This document shows, piece by piece, positions 22,733-37,400 of a stretch of DNA of 64,000 nucleotides. This stretch comes from Mesostigma viride. Its lineage: Eukaryota > Streptophyta > Mesostigmatophyceae > Mesostigmatales > Mesostigmataceae. Made by a program: the position numbers and the translations under genes. The notes under the pieces are model-generated. The model saw only the letters and a list, made by a program, of their open reading frames with translations, did no database searches and was not told the origin of the DNA. The DNA lies in the NCBI GenBank assembly GCA_009746045.1, contig RPFO01001628.1, positions 1-64,000 of the forward strand, in the 5' to 3' direction. Within the stretch, counting starts at the first letter, position 1, and each line of letters starts with the position of its first letter.

Positions 22733-23763
22733 TTCGAGCTATTCTTGGAAGCTTGACATCAGTCTTGATCTACCTGCAATAAGAATACCGTAAACCGCAT
22801 ATCTAGAGAGAACCTTAACGGTTCATCTATCTGTGTTCTGATTGGCTGAGACCTCAGCGTGAGATTGCGTTGGACTTCTCTGTGTCGAAGGAGACATAAG
22901 CTCTGCCTGTTTGTCACCACAGTGTCCACAGCCATCAAGCAGATACCCCCAATAATGTGAAGTTATTTATAATAACCAAACATGCTCACTTCAGGCCCTG
23001 TTATTGGGCAGCCATATCCAGTATAGTGGACAGGAAGTCTTGCAATGATGTGTCTGTCGGAAAAAGCAGAGAGACCCTAGACCAAAAGGGACCACTGCTC
23101 TCTACCGAAGGAGTAAGTAAGGTCTTGTAGGAAACTCCTCCAGACAAGAAACGACCATCCTCTAGGATTCCTGGATAGTGCTACATAGGGATTTCCCCTG
23201 TCTCTTGGGATTTCATAAGTCCGTTCTGTCATCAATGACAGGAGGTAATCTGTATATTTAGTGGAGCAGAGTCCACCATTTTATTTGGTTACAGCATCGT
23301 ACCGCAAGGGCGCTGTCCAATTCTTCTAAAATAAAGGCATGGGATAGCTTCTAAAGGCATTATAGCACTTGGAATGATAATAGCTCAGTGTTACAGCACC
23401 TTAAACTAGCTAGCTCTGGCTCCTTGTGGCCATTAATTCGCTTGCGCTTTATTTAGCCGACGTCTTGAGCCCACCTTTCTTATTGTATATAAGCTATGTG
23501 CCAGCCTACCTATTAGCGAGACAACTGTTCCTGGACGCATGGCGATCCAATTAGTACGCCGTGGAAGGACTATAGGGTTGTTGACTGAGAGGAAAGACCG
23601 GCGAAGACCACGGGAGCCGCGTGGCTATCGGTAGGACGATGTGCATGGAGGGAGACAGATGGGAACAAACCAAAAAGGTTTATAGAGAGAACAAAAAAAA
23701 ACACACACAATTAAAAGTGATTTGAAACCAAAACTAAGAAGGAAAAAAGAGAACACATAAAAG
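22733..23763. other. No recognisable gene
   Basis: About 1 kb of mixed sequence with only short frames. It could contain unclassified repeat material; nothing further can be supported. Confidence 0.5.
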
Positions 23764-24636
<873 letters not shown>

Positions 24637-25025
24637 AAACATCGTAAATAACAATAATAACAATACTAAATAAAGAAAAGGATATGTAAAGAGTAATAAT
24701 AATAACAAAAACAAAAATGGAATGAAGAAAGAGGTCATTTCTGGGAATTATGGTGAGGCACAGGTGATGTTGGAGTATGGGTCAGTCAGGAGTTCGATGT
24801 TTGAGCGCCCATGGTGCGCGGCCGGGGTCTCCTATCCAACATGGTCTAAAGCCTCGTGCCCAGCTCACTCCAATAAAAAAGTGTAAGAAGGTGAAAGTGG
24901 GTAGGCAGTGAAAAAATAGACAGGATGAACAAACATAAAGAGGAGTTAAGGCACAAAGAGAAGTGGTAAAGGAGAGAAAAAATAAAGAAAGAAATAAAGA
25001 AAGAAGTAAAAAAGGTTAAACAATA
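24637..25025. other. A-rich sequence, no gene seen
   Basis: A-rich DNA with scattered GAAA and TAA units lies between the microsatellite and the LINE array. No coding or RNA feature is supported. Confidence 0.5.
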
Positions 25026-26891
25026 AAGTAATATATATTACAAAAATATAATTACTTACAGCAGAGTGAAATCACTCAAACCAAAGCAAACGCCCAGCTA
25101 TAAACCTATATACAGAGCCATGTCAAAGCTCTCATACTACGATAAGACCAATGGAAACGCCTAACGAGAGGAACCTAATAGCCCTGCTGCACCGCAAAAT
25201 CAGCCCGCGTACGGCGGAGCATGATGTCAGCCATGGCCCGAGTCAGCGCCACCGACAAGCGCTGACGCCAATATGACGTCCAGGTCCGCGCCGACCATGG
25301 GGCCCGCTGGCCCTCCAGGTCCAGCCGGTCCTCCCGGAGCCGGCAACACTCCTTGAAGAAGGCGGAGGTCAGGGGCCCCATGGCCCCAAACTCCTCCAGG
25401 ACAAAGGGCACCACACGATGGTGCCCGACGTCGCCGTAGGCCAGGAGCTTGGCCCGCTCCGCCCGGTCCACCGTGTAACCTGCCGTGAGGGAGGCCCCAG
25501 CCAAGTAATATATATTAAAAATATAATTACTTACAGCAGAGTGAAATCACTCAAACCAAAGCAAACGCCCAGCTATAAACCTATATACAGAGCCATGTCA
25601 AAGCTCTATACTACGATAAGACCAATGGAAACGCCTAACGGGAGGAACCTAATAGCCCTGCTGCACCGCAAAATCAGCCCGCGTACGGCGGAGCATGATG
25701 TCAGCCATGGCCCGAGTCAGCGCCACCGACAAGCGCTGACGCCAATATGACGTCCAGGTCCGCGCCGACCATGGGGCCCGCTGGCCCTCCAGGTCCAGCC
25801 GGTCCTCCCGGAGCCGGCAACACTCCTTGAAGAAGGCGGAGGTCAGGGGCCCCATGGCACCAAACTCCTCCAGGACAAAGGGCACCACACGATGGTGCCC
25901 GACGTCGCCGTAGGCCAGGAGCTTGGCCCGCTCCAAGTAATATATATTAAAAGTATAATTACTTACAACAGAGTGAAATCACTCAAACCAAAGCAAACGC
26001 CCAGCTATAAACCTATATATATTAAAAATATAATTACTTACAGCAGAGTGAAATCACTCAAACCAAAGCAAACGCCCAGCTATAAACCTATATATATACA
26101 GAGCCATGTCAAAGCTCTATACTACGATAAGACCAATGGAAACGCCTAACGGGAGGAACCTAATAGCCCTGCTGCACCGCAAAATCAGCCCGCGTACGGC
26201 GGAGCATGATGTCAGCCATGGCCCGAGTCAGCGCCACCGACAAGCGCTGACGCCAATATGACGTCCAGGTCCGCGCCGACCATGGGGCCCGCTGGCCCTC
26301 CAGGTCCAGCCGGTCCTCCCGGAGCCGGCAACACTCCTTGAAGAAGGCGGAGGTCAGGGGCCCCATGGCCCCAAACTCCTCCAGGACAAAGGGCACCACA
26401 CGATGGTGCCCGACGTCGCCGTAGGCCAGGAGCTTGGCCCGCTCCGCCCGGTCCGCCGTGTAACCTGCCGTGAGGGAGGCCCCAGCCACGTGGCTAAGAG
26501 CCAAGGGCCACGCCACCGAAACGTCAATAAGCAGATGCCGGCCACCCCCCTCAAAGTCCAGCACCACGATGTCAGGCCGGTGGTTGGGGGAATAGAAGGC
26601 AGCGCCATCCGCATCCTCGGACCGGATGTTCGCGTGGGGGAAGACCGACCGAATCATGGCGAGCACCACCGTCAGGAGGACAGTGTGCAAATACAAATAC
26701 CAATTCTGATTCTGTTGGCCCCCCATGCAGGCAAGGTAGTGAGTCCCCGTGGGATCCAGCGGCTGCCCACAGCTACCACAAGGCCGCCCGGCCGGAACAA
26801 GAGGCTGCGGGGCAAATAGCTGGTGCCGGAGCGCCACCGAGTAGTATATATACAAACCCACACTCCGCCTCTTAGACGACACCGAGGTCAA
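25026..26891 (-). mobile_element. Head-to-tail array of four 5'-truncated LINE copies with restriction-like endonuclease domain
   Basis: Four units share the same 3' end (AAGTAATATATATTA on the plus strand) and are truncated at different 5' points. They lie at about 25026-25502, 25503-25934, 25935-26013 (3' end only) and 26014-26891. Each truncated unit abuts the 3' tail of the next. The staggered 5' ends fit target-primed reverse transcription, repeatedly into the AT-rich tail of an earlier copy. The units are very similar, so the array is young. Confidence 0.8.
26160..26891 (-). CDS. LINE C-terminal region: CCHC finger and restriction-like endonuclease (5' truncated)
   Basis: The 243-residue frame has CGSCGQPLDPTGTHYLAC, a CCHC-type finger. 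HRPDIVVLDFEGGGRHLLID follows, the PD...D signature of the PD-(D/E)XK endonuclease found C-terminal to the reverse transcriptase in R2-like and related LINEs. The rest is a helical tail, with LTSAFFKECCRLREDRLDL and a stop at 26160. Shorter versions of the same C-terminus end at 25175 and 25649. The reverse transcriptase itself is not present. In intact family members this domain nicks the target DNA for target-primed reverse transcription. Confidence 0.75.
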   Translation of the reverse strand: MTSVSSKRRSVGLYIYYSVALRHQLFAPQPLVPAGRPCGSCGQPLDPTGTHYLACMGGQQNQNWYLYLHTVLLTVVLAMIRSVFPHANIRSEDADGAAFYSPNHRPDIVVLDFEGGGRHLLIDVSVAWPLALSHVAGASLTAGYTADRAERAKLLAYGDVGHHRVVPFVLEEFGAMGPLTSAFFKECCRLREDRLDLEGQRAPWSARTWTSYWRQRLSVALTRAMADIMLRRTRADFAVQQGY

Positions 26892-26929
26892 CTACCCTAC
26901 TTCAGGCCGCTTAATTCAAGCTGCTCGGC

Positions 26930-27736
26930 AGTTGGCTTCCCAACTGCGAGGACGACCTGACGACACGGATCGGCATGGCGTGGGTGCAACTCCATGACCA
27001 CCGCCGCTGGTGGAGCAACCCCGCCCTACCCCGGATTGTCAAGCGTGACCTCTTCAAGGTCGTCATTCTGAGGTACCTGACCTACGGCGCCGAGACCTGA
27101 ACGTCTACTGACGCAGGAGCTGGAGCAACGACTTGACGGCAACGTCACCAAGATGCTGCGCAAGGCCCTTAACATCCCCTTTGGTTTGCACATTAGTAAT
27201 TCGAGGATTTGTACGCTGATTTGCCCTATGTTTCCCACATTATTAGGCACAGGCGCCTGGGCCTAGCCGGGCACCTGGCCCGCACAGATCCGGTAGACAC
27301 ATCAGATAGACTAGCTGGCACCAAGCCCGCCCAGCCTGGGCGATATGTCCTCACCTGGCGTGCCTCAGGCCGCGCGCGGCTGGGCCGCCACCCGTGGACT
27401 TTTCGTGATAGACTCGTGCCATGGACATGTGCTACACTAGACGTGACGGGCTCACACCCGGGCAGCCTCCTGGTTTGTCTGTAATATGGAGGCAGATGGT
27501 ACGCAAGGATAGATGGCAATTAGTGATGAAGGAGACCACCCCCAAGCCTGTGGGGGCTCCGCGTGTGACCAAGTATGGCATTCATAGTGATTCGGGCCGC
27601 GGTGCCCACAACCCTGTAACTAGGACCTAGATAGCTTACACCATCCATTCCATCCCATGTTCCCCTCCCGGCTGAGGACTTATGCTCACGTGACGCAGTC
27701 ACGTGTCTATTAATTAAGTAAGTAAGTAAGTAAGTA
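26930..27736 (+). pseudogene. LINE fragment ending in an (AAGT)n tail
   Basis: The plus strand reads VKRDLFKVVILRYLTYGAET, then ELEQRLDGNVTKMLRKAL in another frame, then HIIRHRRLGLAGHLARTD. These match successive parts of the C-terminal region of the LINE at 57374-58660 (LFKALVLSILLYGCEAW, RHRRLLFAGHLARTDQ). Frames change and stops interrupt, so it is dead. It ends in AAGT units at about 27720-27736, the same kind of short-repeat tail as the 57374 copy. Confidence 0.7.
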
Positions 27737-28217
27737 AAAGAATAATTATAACAATAAACTCGAACACGCGGACAAGCTAACGGCAGGCTCGAGCTACCAT
27801 GGTCCGGATTCTCCAGATTTCTGGCCTGCGCTGGTTGTCTCCTTGATAACTATGACATGATAGGTTTAGAACAAGAACCTTATTCAAATGCATAGCTGTA
27901 CATGTATTGCATCCACAGTGTACGTTGCACACCGGCGCCATGCTGTGGAGAGAGCGCTCTGTGGCCTGCATGCCCACTTGAGGCAGTGAGAGGAGCTAGG
28001 GCGCCCTCCCTCCTTCTCGTGGTGTATAGGGGTTGAAGGTTCCTTTACTCTCTGTATTGGCACCCACATGACGCAGTCCGACGTGTTAATTAATTAATTT
28101 ATTTTTATTTGACGTGTTAATTAATTATTCTAAACCACACAAATAGTTTAGACAACGAGTAGACGTATATAAAACACCTAACACTGGCCACGTCCCTCAC
28201 CCCCCAAAAAGAGCCCA
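27737..28217. repeat. Repeat-rich spacer downstream of the hydrolase gene
   Basis: Contains the inverted copy of the 20716-20830 repeat (about 27750-27850) and TTAATTAA-rich sequence near 28085-28130. The 3' UTR and poly(A) signal of the minus-strand hydrolase should lie here; none is certain. Confidence 0.45.
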
Positions 28218-31200
28218 TCAGTCCACGTGAATCGTGGATCCGGACAAACGACCCGCCATGCCAACCTTGCCATCATGGATCGGAAATCCATCTTCCCTGG
28301 CAGACTCATGGATGTACATGTTATCGCCACGCTTGAAGAAATAGATCGAGCTGTAGGGGCTGGTGATGTTGGACTTTCCCCCGGTCGTGCGCGGCTGCCA
28401 GTTGCTAATCAAAATTGTGTCCTCCGCCTCCGCCTTCTCAAAATGGCCCGCAGAGAACCGCGCCTGCTGCACGAAAAAAGTGCCAAGGGCGCTCGACAGT
28501 TGGACGCTCTGACGCATGGCAAATGGAAAACGCATCAAAGTACGCCACGGTAGCCATGTCCCAAGCCCAGAGATCCGATGCATGCGATCAGAATGCAACA
28601 AATATTCGACTCCTAACAAAACATAACTACAGTAGTTACAGGTAGTGTAGGTGGTGTAAATTGTGATTGGCACAGTAATAACAATGGGGCGGTCATCTAC
28701 GTCGACTACAAGCCCTGGCAGGCGATCCCCGCTGCCCCAGCACCCTCAGCAGCCCCAGCCTAGGGGACTTTAGCAGCAGTGTATAATAGTAAGGCTTAGC
28801 CAACGTGGCCACGTACATGTATCAAGGAGACAACCACCATGTACCAAGGAGACGTGGCCACGTACATGTATGCCTGTGATGGGATCCGCACCAGATGATG
28901 CATTAGCCTTATTTAGCCAAGTACATGTGTCACTGCTACGATGGGATCCACACCAGATGATGCGTTAGCATTATTTAGTTAGCCTTGCACATGAATAGAC
29001 AGAGAATGCCTATGATGGGATCCACACCCGATGATGCATTAGCCTTTACATAGTTAGCATTGCTTCGCCCATGCAGAGAGCTACTCTCTGCTGAGAGGAC
29101 ATGCCCTAGCTATTGCCTAGCCATAATCATCCTCCACCCCATTCCATGCAGGCCTTAGGGTATGATACATCATGGTGATGCACCCAGAGTAGGTGGCTGC
29201 TTACAACCCCCCGCCTGCAGGTTGTAGCCCAGACTGTATTACAAACCATATGCCCCTTCTCAGGGATATCTATGTGTTACATATACTCCCAACGAAGTTA
29301 TGTTCTTAACTAATTAATTGATTAAGAAATTAAAGAAGAAATTAAAGAAGAAATTAAAGAAGAAATTGAAGAAAAAATTAATTAAGTAATTAATAGTTAT
29401 ACCACTACTCGGGACCACATCCAGATAGGCATCTGAAAAGGGTAAGCTGCTCGATCAAGATGGTGCACCTAGGCTTTAACCCCTCATTGGTCTTGCGGCC
29501 GATTTTCCGCCAAAAATCGACTTGCAGCCGATGCATCGGCTGCTTGCTCCGCGGGGGACCAAATTGCGCGAAAACTATTGAGAATCAGGAAAAGTTTAGC
29601 TGAGAAGATCGAAAGTTTACAATTTTCCTCACTGCATGGTACTACGGTTCGCGTACTTCTGACAAAGTTATAGAGGTGCTCTGGCCGGTCAAAGTACAAG
29701 GGGTCAGGGTACTTTTTCACGTACAACGTGCATTCCGGAAAACGACGACCTGGCCATGGCGGCTTGCGCCCACGCATGAAATTTACGTTTGCGTTCGAAT
29801 TTTCTGGCCAAACTTAGGAAATTGATTTTATACGTCCTAAAGATCACACAGGCCAATTTTTGGTTCGCGGGAGTGCCATTTGATAGGTGTCGGCAGCGTT
29901 CTTGCTGGAAAAAACTGCGATCAGGCCGGACGATAGAAACGTTGACAGCAATACCTTAACGGCGTATTTTAAAGGATATATTGGTTTCTTTGTACTTTTT
30001 ATGATTAATTGTAGTCGTAAACGTGCAAGGGTGGCAAGAAATCGCCGAATCTAGCGGCCATGCTGCACAACTTTGGTGTGCCGAAATGCGCCATTTTGCG
30101 GCCACCGCCTGGGCCAAGGTAACGCCATCCATGCCTGGTAAAGCTTCAGCATCGTTTTCCTATCGATGTTTGACGTTTATATATACGTTCTAGCTTGTGT
30201 AGCACATTCTTTTTGAATTATTCATGCTCTTTCTTGACCCTGGCCTGGCCCCTTTCTAAAACACCCTTCTTAGATGCTTCCCTCAGTCAGTTGACCTGCC
30301 ACAGTGTGATGGTGATAAGTTTTAGATGCTGTATGGGTTTGAATACCTCCATATATGTTTGTTATACATTTCCCATACACATATTGCATGAGTGTGAGGC
30401 AGTTGGCTGGTCTCTGTGGCATCATCAAGCACGTATCTGGTGAGTAAAAGCTTCCCATTGACAGCATGTGCCACCAGGTGTGCTGGCCATCACCTGGCAA
30501 GCTATAGCAGCTTAGGCCTAGTTTATCCTTGCTAGGGCAGGCTGAAATAGGCTCAACGTCACTAGTTTGTTGGTGGCTGCCTCCTATAATGTATGCCTTG
30601 TGTAGGGTATCCGTACCGCGTTACCTACGTGCATGGACAAGGTGGCACCTGCACATAGGTGCCGTGTAAGGGCATTGCAGTTATGTTTCCCCATCATTGT
30701 AGAAGGGAAATGTATTGTATGGCATGGTTGGGGGCCATATTAGTAGGTATTAGTAGGTAGTATGCCCACCCCTACCCCCTTGGTTGCTTTTTACCAACGG
30801 TACCCCTATGGGCTGTACTGGGTGTAACTGCTGGTATACCCACCCAAATGATGACCCCAATGGCTCAAAAGGTTCAGCAACTAGTTGTTTATCATCCCTG
30901 AAGTGGTAGGTGCCTAGGTCTTATAACATAATTCAAAATGCACATTCTACCAAAAATAAAAACGCCTCGACCCCCCTAACTTTGGCGGTAGTTTTCTGTG
31001 GCCTACCCTGCAGATATGTGAGGTTGTGATCGCTCACCCCGAAAGGCAACTCATGGACATGCTTGACCCCCAAGGACAGCCCTTGGATGTTGGTAGGTTA
31101 GCTGTGGGGTGGTTTGCGAATTCAGCATTTTGCAGCCGATTTATCGGCTCTAAATGGGACCAATGAGGGGTTAAGAGAGCGGGCCCTCATTGCATACGCC

Positions 31201-31429
31201 AACTACTAGACGGTTGAGGAGGACTGACGTAGTACGAAGACATCTGACCCAGCATATTGCTTGCATCTCCATCAGGAGGGCCCAGATGCTCCGTAGACTG
31301 ATCTTATAACGGGGACCATGCTGAATCTGCCACCGAGTCCTGTGTAATTCTTGTATAACACTAAATAACAAGCATGGAAAGAGGCAATGAATTCTCATAC
31401 ATCACAGTGGCAGCACACTCATGGTGCAA

Positions 31430-31463
<34 letters not shown>

Positions 31464-34400
31464 GTAATAATAATAATAATAAATAAATAAATAAATAAAC
31501 AAAAATGACGCAACTTGAGTTATCGGACACACCCCATGAGGAGAAAAGTTCAAATGCTTGCATCCCATAAGGAGCCCCAGATGCTCCCCATCAACAAGGC
31601 TCCCCAGCATGATTGGGGCTGGCAGCCTTACAGGATATGAAAGGAGCTGAGATCACTCTACCATCAACTGCCATAACGCCTGCATAGTACTGAAAAACAA
31701 GCGTTTAAAGGCAGAACAAAGTTTCACAAATTATGCCCCCGCTCACCAGGTCCGTGTGGTGGATGTCCAGCCCCGTGTTCCACTCCCAGGGTGCCTTCTC
31801 AGGATGCCACTGGGTGCCGTACAGGGGGATCCCGTGCCCCTCCACCGTAGACAGGAAGGCCCTTCCCTGCGGTTGGAACAAGTGGAAATGCAGGGCACGA
31901 AACCAAGGCACGGCATGCATGCATGTGAACAATAAAATTAATTAAGATTGACACACGATCCTTTTGGGGAGCCACAAAGCATTACTCGACATGGTGTTGG
32001 TGGCAGCACACCATACGATCTATCCTAACATCCTACGAGTGATGAAAACCTTTGATGGAGGCATACCATGGCGGCAGCGCATTTCATGGGAGCACACACC
32101 AGGCCTGCAGCTGGGGGCATGTCAGTATGGACCGATGGAAACAAAACTGCATGCGTGCACTGTGACCTTGCCAAAAGAATTTTCACAAAAGTTGACAAAA
32201 ATGTACACCTAGACAATGCTTTGGGGCAAAGTAGACCTCGGATTGGTGTGCTCCCTTGGATCCATGTTCAATCTGGCACAGCAAAGCCTGCAGGGCTATG
32301 ATACAATAGCGAGACACTAAAGCGCTGCCCATGCTCGACATGCATGGGAGCTTAAAATGCAAAAGGAGACAACTAGACAAACCGGTAGTAAACAACCGTG
32401 ACAAGAGCGTTACTACTATGCTACTTGGGAATATACGCTCCCTGCCTGCCCATAAGACACGGCGGCGCACTGCGGAGGTCCAGAGTGCAGCAGTGGTCAA
32501 CCAGGAGTCATCTTTGCACGGTTTCTGCCGTTGCGTGACCCAGTGAGTAGAACTCCTACTCACATTCGCCCCCGTGGGGCTAGCAGTTAGATTCAATCCA
32601 CTGGTTCATATCGGGGAATTTCGGACGCACTTGCTCCTCTCTCCGGTAAAGAGTTTCTTCGCAGTTGGGCTATAGCTTGGGATGACCCCGGATCAGGAGA
32701 CCCCAATAGTCGCGAACTCATGCAAGAGGTCCTGTGTTCGAATCCAGTATCGTACCAAATCTTTCACGGTTGCCTTATTTCTTTCTGTGTCCACTGGGCT
32801 CCTGACTTCTGTAGGAGCAGTTCTGACCATCCCCAATCGCTGCTGGGCAGTGGAGCACGGTGCCTACCTCGTATACAAAGGCACACCTCACGTAACTTAG
32901 TGGTAGTTTTCTCACTTAAATCAAGGCAGTTAGCCCACTTCCTGTGCTCTAGCATAAATGCCCAACTCCTATATTAATAATATAATAACCTATATTAATC
33001 ACAAGAAAAATCCCCCATGCCCCTCCATGTGCAAGTGTGGGGGGGTGCCGCGCCATATTGACCTGTCATCCCTGGTCCAGACCGCCTTCAACGCACCACT
33101 ATGCCCTCGACCGATCTTCCTTAACCCACACATTCGTTTATGACAGCACATTCCCTTCCTGTCATCATCAGTAAAGTGCTTGGAGTTCATCATGATGAAT
33201 ACATCGCTTTGAGTGCATCATCGGCCACCACATGCCCTGTTTCATCCGCCTACCTTGCTGTCTTCGTTGGTGAGGATCGTTTGGAGTGCACGTCTACCGC
33301 AGCGATCCTTAAGGGTGGTTGCCTTGCAAAGCTGCAGTCTTTTACACAGGCACTTCTAGCATGTTTTCTCCACGCAACCCTTAGACAGGCATGAGAATGA
33401 ACTGAGTAAGACCAGACATTCTGGCCTGCGCTGGCTGTCTCCTGGATGTTCCGTACCTTCCTGTTGTCATTTCTGGATATGGCTTCTTGAGAGTGCACCA
33501 TGACTCACCTATGCATAAGCCCTATGCCCTCTTTCTGTCCACCCACCTCTCTGTCATTATCATTCAAGACTCGGGAAGGCTGGCCTTACACTGCACCAAT
33601 GTGCCCTCCGCCTGGCCCCAAGCCACACATATTTCCCTCACTTCACGCGCGTGCCTCATACCTTCCTGTCATTGGCAGTCGAGAGGGCCTTCAATGACTT
33701 GGCCGCACTGCTGGCGGCAAACTTGGCAGGGTCAACACCGATGTTGAGGTTATTGAACGAGGTGTGCGATTTGGGGTCCGCGATCTGGGGTGGTGAATTG
33801 AAATGAGTGTTGGAGGCAGCACGCATGCATCGGGGACGGTGGACAGCGCGATGAGGTGTTGGAGGCAGCACGCATGCATCGGGGACGGTGGACAGCGCGA
33901 TGAGATGAAACTGTTAGACACGAGAACCGTGTCGGAAAACACCATGCAATGCCATCCATTTCAAAGAGACAACCAGAGCAGGCCGGAAATCGGTGCTGGG
34001 TGCAATGTGTCAGTACTGCCAGGGACCAGCGATCTGGAGAGATACTCAGGAGGATCCATGCAACTTTTTCCTCAAAAGCGGTTGCCTCGCAAAGCCGTGG
34101 CGGCATGCGTGGGAGCGAGCGACACGTGGGAAACACCGTGCAACAGCACCAGCCACGATTAAATACATGCGGTGTACGATCTGGGAGGTTCGACAGCACA
34201 GGGACATGAAACACTTGGGACTTGGGACTTGACAACTTGACCAGGACAAGTTGGGCAGGCCAGCCATGACCGTGACATGGTAACAATAAGCCGACAGTGA
34301 AAAGAACCGGCAATATGGCGGAACAGAGCCGGCCGTTCTTGTTCTGTTCAGCCACATCGCCGATTCTCTTCACTGTCGTGTTAATGTCATTATGTAACGG

Positions 34401-37400
34401 TCATTGCTGACCTGCCCAGCTGAACAGTGGCATGAGTGTCGGCGGAGAGAGAAGCAGTTTGCGATGAATGAAACAAGCAACTTGGACAAAGTGCCCCTAC
34501 TTACTTTCAAGGGTGGGCCAGCACCATGGCAGTGATTAGAAGCATCGTTGAAAAAGTCGAATTTCGCATTGAAGGCCTTGATTGTATCTTTTCGGATAGA
34601 TTTCTCTGGACAACAACTGAGGCAGTGACAGGCACAGTGCTGTAGTTAGTACAGCCTGCTGCATATAGCCAGCCAGCCAAATTATATTACTCCCTGTCGG
34701 ATTTAAGCCACAGAGGGTCCCTGCCAATAGCATTGGTAGTGCACCTGCCTTATTGCATGCACCGGCAATGCAAAGTAGACATTTAATCTATTTATCTTAA
34801 ATTATTGTTATAGATAATTCCATTCGCTCAATTACAGCTCATGTGGAAATGGACATTTTTTTTTGCTATATTGCACCCACCCACCTGGACGAGCAGCCCA
34901 GGGTCGAGCGACTGGAACAACCGGCTCCCCCAGGCCAGCCCCGTCAGGTCGAGTGGCATGTCATAGTTCTCAGCGTCGATGCGGGTCAGCAGCACGTTGT
35001 GCGTGTCCTTGGCTGGGTGGCAGGAGGAACAACGACACAACGAAATAGGTAATCAGATCGATAGTTTGGAAACCTAATCTACAATCCTTCTAATTCATTT
35101 CTTATCGAGAAGGAATCCTTGTGTGCCAATTAGTAGGGAGACATGGCTATCAGGGCTATACAGTTGAAGCACCAACTCTGCGGCATCAGAAGGGGAAATG
35201 TGGACGCCGACCATCCGAAGCGTCTGCTAGCGTTGAGTCTGCTAGCAGGGAGGGCTTTGAAACAACTGGGAGCATTCCACACTTTCGCTTCCGCTATTGG
35301 GCTTGACTACACTTGATAGGGCTCAATGAGATGTAGGGCTTGACAACACCCGATAGGGCTCCGTGAGATGTAGGGTTTGACAACATTTGATAGGGCTCCG
35401 TGAGATGTAGGGCTTGACAACCCGTAATAAGGCTCCCTGAGACAGAATAAGGACAATTCAGAATATTGTGTAGACAACTTCCCTAGTCCTTCCACGACCT
35501 TGAATTGCCATGCGTCCAGGAATAGTTATCTCACTTGATAGTTTATGGATCACTTGATGGTTTATGGATTTTATGCGGCGGGCATCCACGATTGGGACAT
35601 GTCACGCCACTAGGAAATCAATGATACCATCGTAGCAAGCACAAGGAGTCTAGCCAGCGAGCACAAGCACTAGACAGCGAGCACAACAGGGAACAGGAGC
35701 CTATCAAACATACAGATGTTTACTCCTCCTGACATCCACAGGCAGCCAACTGATACGCACCAGCCACCTGCCATCATTTGCTCTCTATTCAGACCATTGA
35801 CTGATTCAGCATGCGGCTCCATAGGAAAGGCTCCTACGGAGCACAGTGACTGCTACTAAGTAAAAAGAGCTTTCTGTGATCGATACGCATGAGGGCGCCA
35901 TCCAAAGGTCTTGCTCGTGAACTGCCCATTCACTGCCAAATCTATAAAGTTCATTCGTACTATTATTAGGGATATAATCACGCCCTGCATGGCGATGGCA
36001 CGTGTCCTCATCTGAGCATACCCAAATCTACTGAGGCTCTTTAACGAAGAACCGTGGTACACCCAATTGAAAAGCATAGGGTCGTTGCTGTGGGGAGCTA
36101 ATTAGCTATTGGCTATTAATAGTAGCTTATTCTTAGCTTATTAGCTTCTTTATCATTAGCTTTCGCGCTCGCGCTATTAGAATTCGCGTAACTCAAGATA
36201 TAATGGGTATGGGAAGATTTTGTGTAAGCCATGTGCAAACAAGTTCCTTATTTTAGAGGGTTTGCTACGTATTTGACGTGATACGTGGACATGACATCCC
36301 TAAGCCGGGCCACCCAGACATGAGAAAAGAGAATCCACAACGAGTCCAGTTCCCAGATACGCAGAAAGTAGAGCAAGCGCTGGAGATTATGATGTATAGC
36401 AATGCCTCCAATAGGACTGATGACACGCTAGTGAACAAACACACCCTGTGTCGAATAGGACATTCCTCAAATAGCACTAATGACACACCAGTGAACAAGG
36501 ACACACTCCCTCAACCACATGGAGAACTCGAATAGGGCATGCCTCAAATAGGACGGATGACACGCTAGCGAACTAGAAAATTCTTCAGAATAAAGACACC
36601 CTTCAACCGCATGGAGAACTCTAGAGCATTCAGGGAAAAGACAGGCGGGGGCTTTGGGACCCTGGCATATTTATGACTCACTCGTTCTATTTTTATCAAA
36701 AGACACCCGGTTGGTGTAGGGAATACCAGACAAACAAGTCCATATGGTAGGGAATAGGGACCCTGGAAAGCAGTGGAATTCGTGGCGGTGATTAAGCGTG
36801 CATAAACCGGATAAAATGACTCGCTAAATAATATACATGCGAGAAAACAGAAGGTCTAGCTAGTCAACGGCATGCTTTGAATGTGTGCATGTGGGGCCTA
36901 CCAGGCTCAGGCAGGACAAATTCACCTAAGAGCTGCACCAAGCGCTGAAAGCCGAGGCCGGTGGCCCACAGCGGGAAAAAGTCGCCCTGGTCGTTACTTT
37001 CAAGGGCGAATTCAAGGATGCTGGCTGTCGTGGCGAGGTATTTCGCGCCCTCAGGGTCGTCTTTGGCTGTCCCGTTGTAGTCATTCTGCTCTCCGGTCCA
37101 CAGGACCCCGTTCAGCCTCGGCAGGAGATAGGTGAGCTCATCCGAGCTGACGTCATGCACGATGGGCACGACGCGAGCCCCGCCAGCTTCCACCCACCGG
37201 ACGTAGGAGGTCGCTATCGAGCAATAGCCATAGATTCGCTGGGCGGGGACAGCTACGGGGAGAGCAAGGATGCCAATAACTGGCCGGTTGTTTTTCTCGG
37301 ACTGCAAAGGAAAAAATTAGCACAAGATAGCATAAATCTCCCCGATCAGGTCAAGGAGTGAAAGAAGAGGTTTTAATTCCTATAAGCAAAGGAAAATAAC

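Noticed and set aside
32705-32760. tRNA gene
   Set aside because: It has a TTCGAATCC box and a CCA-like end, but the T-stem pairs poorly and no matching 5' acceptor strand or anticodon arm was found.
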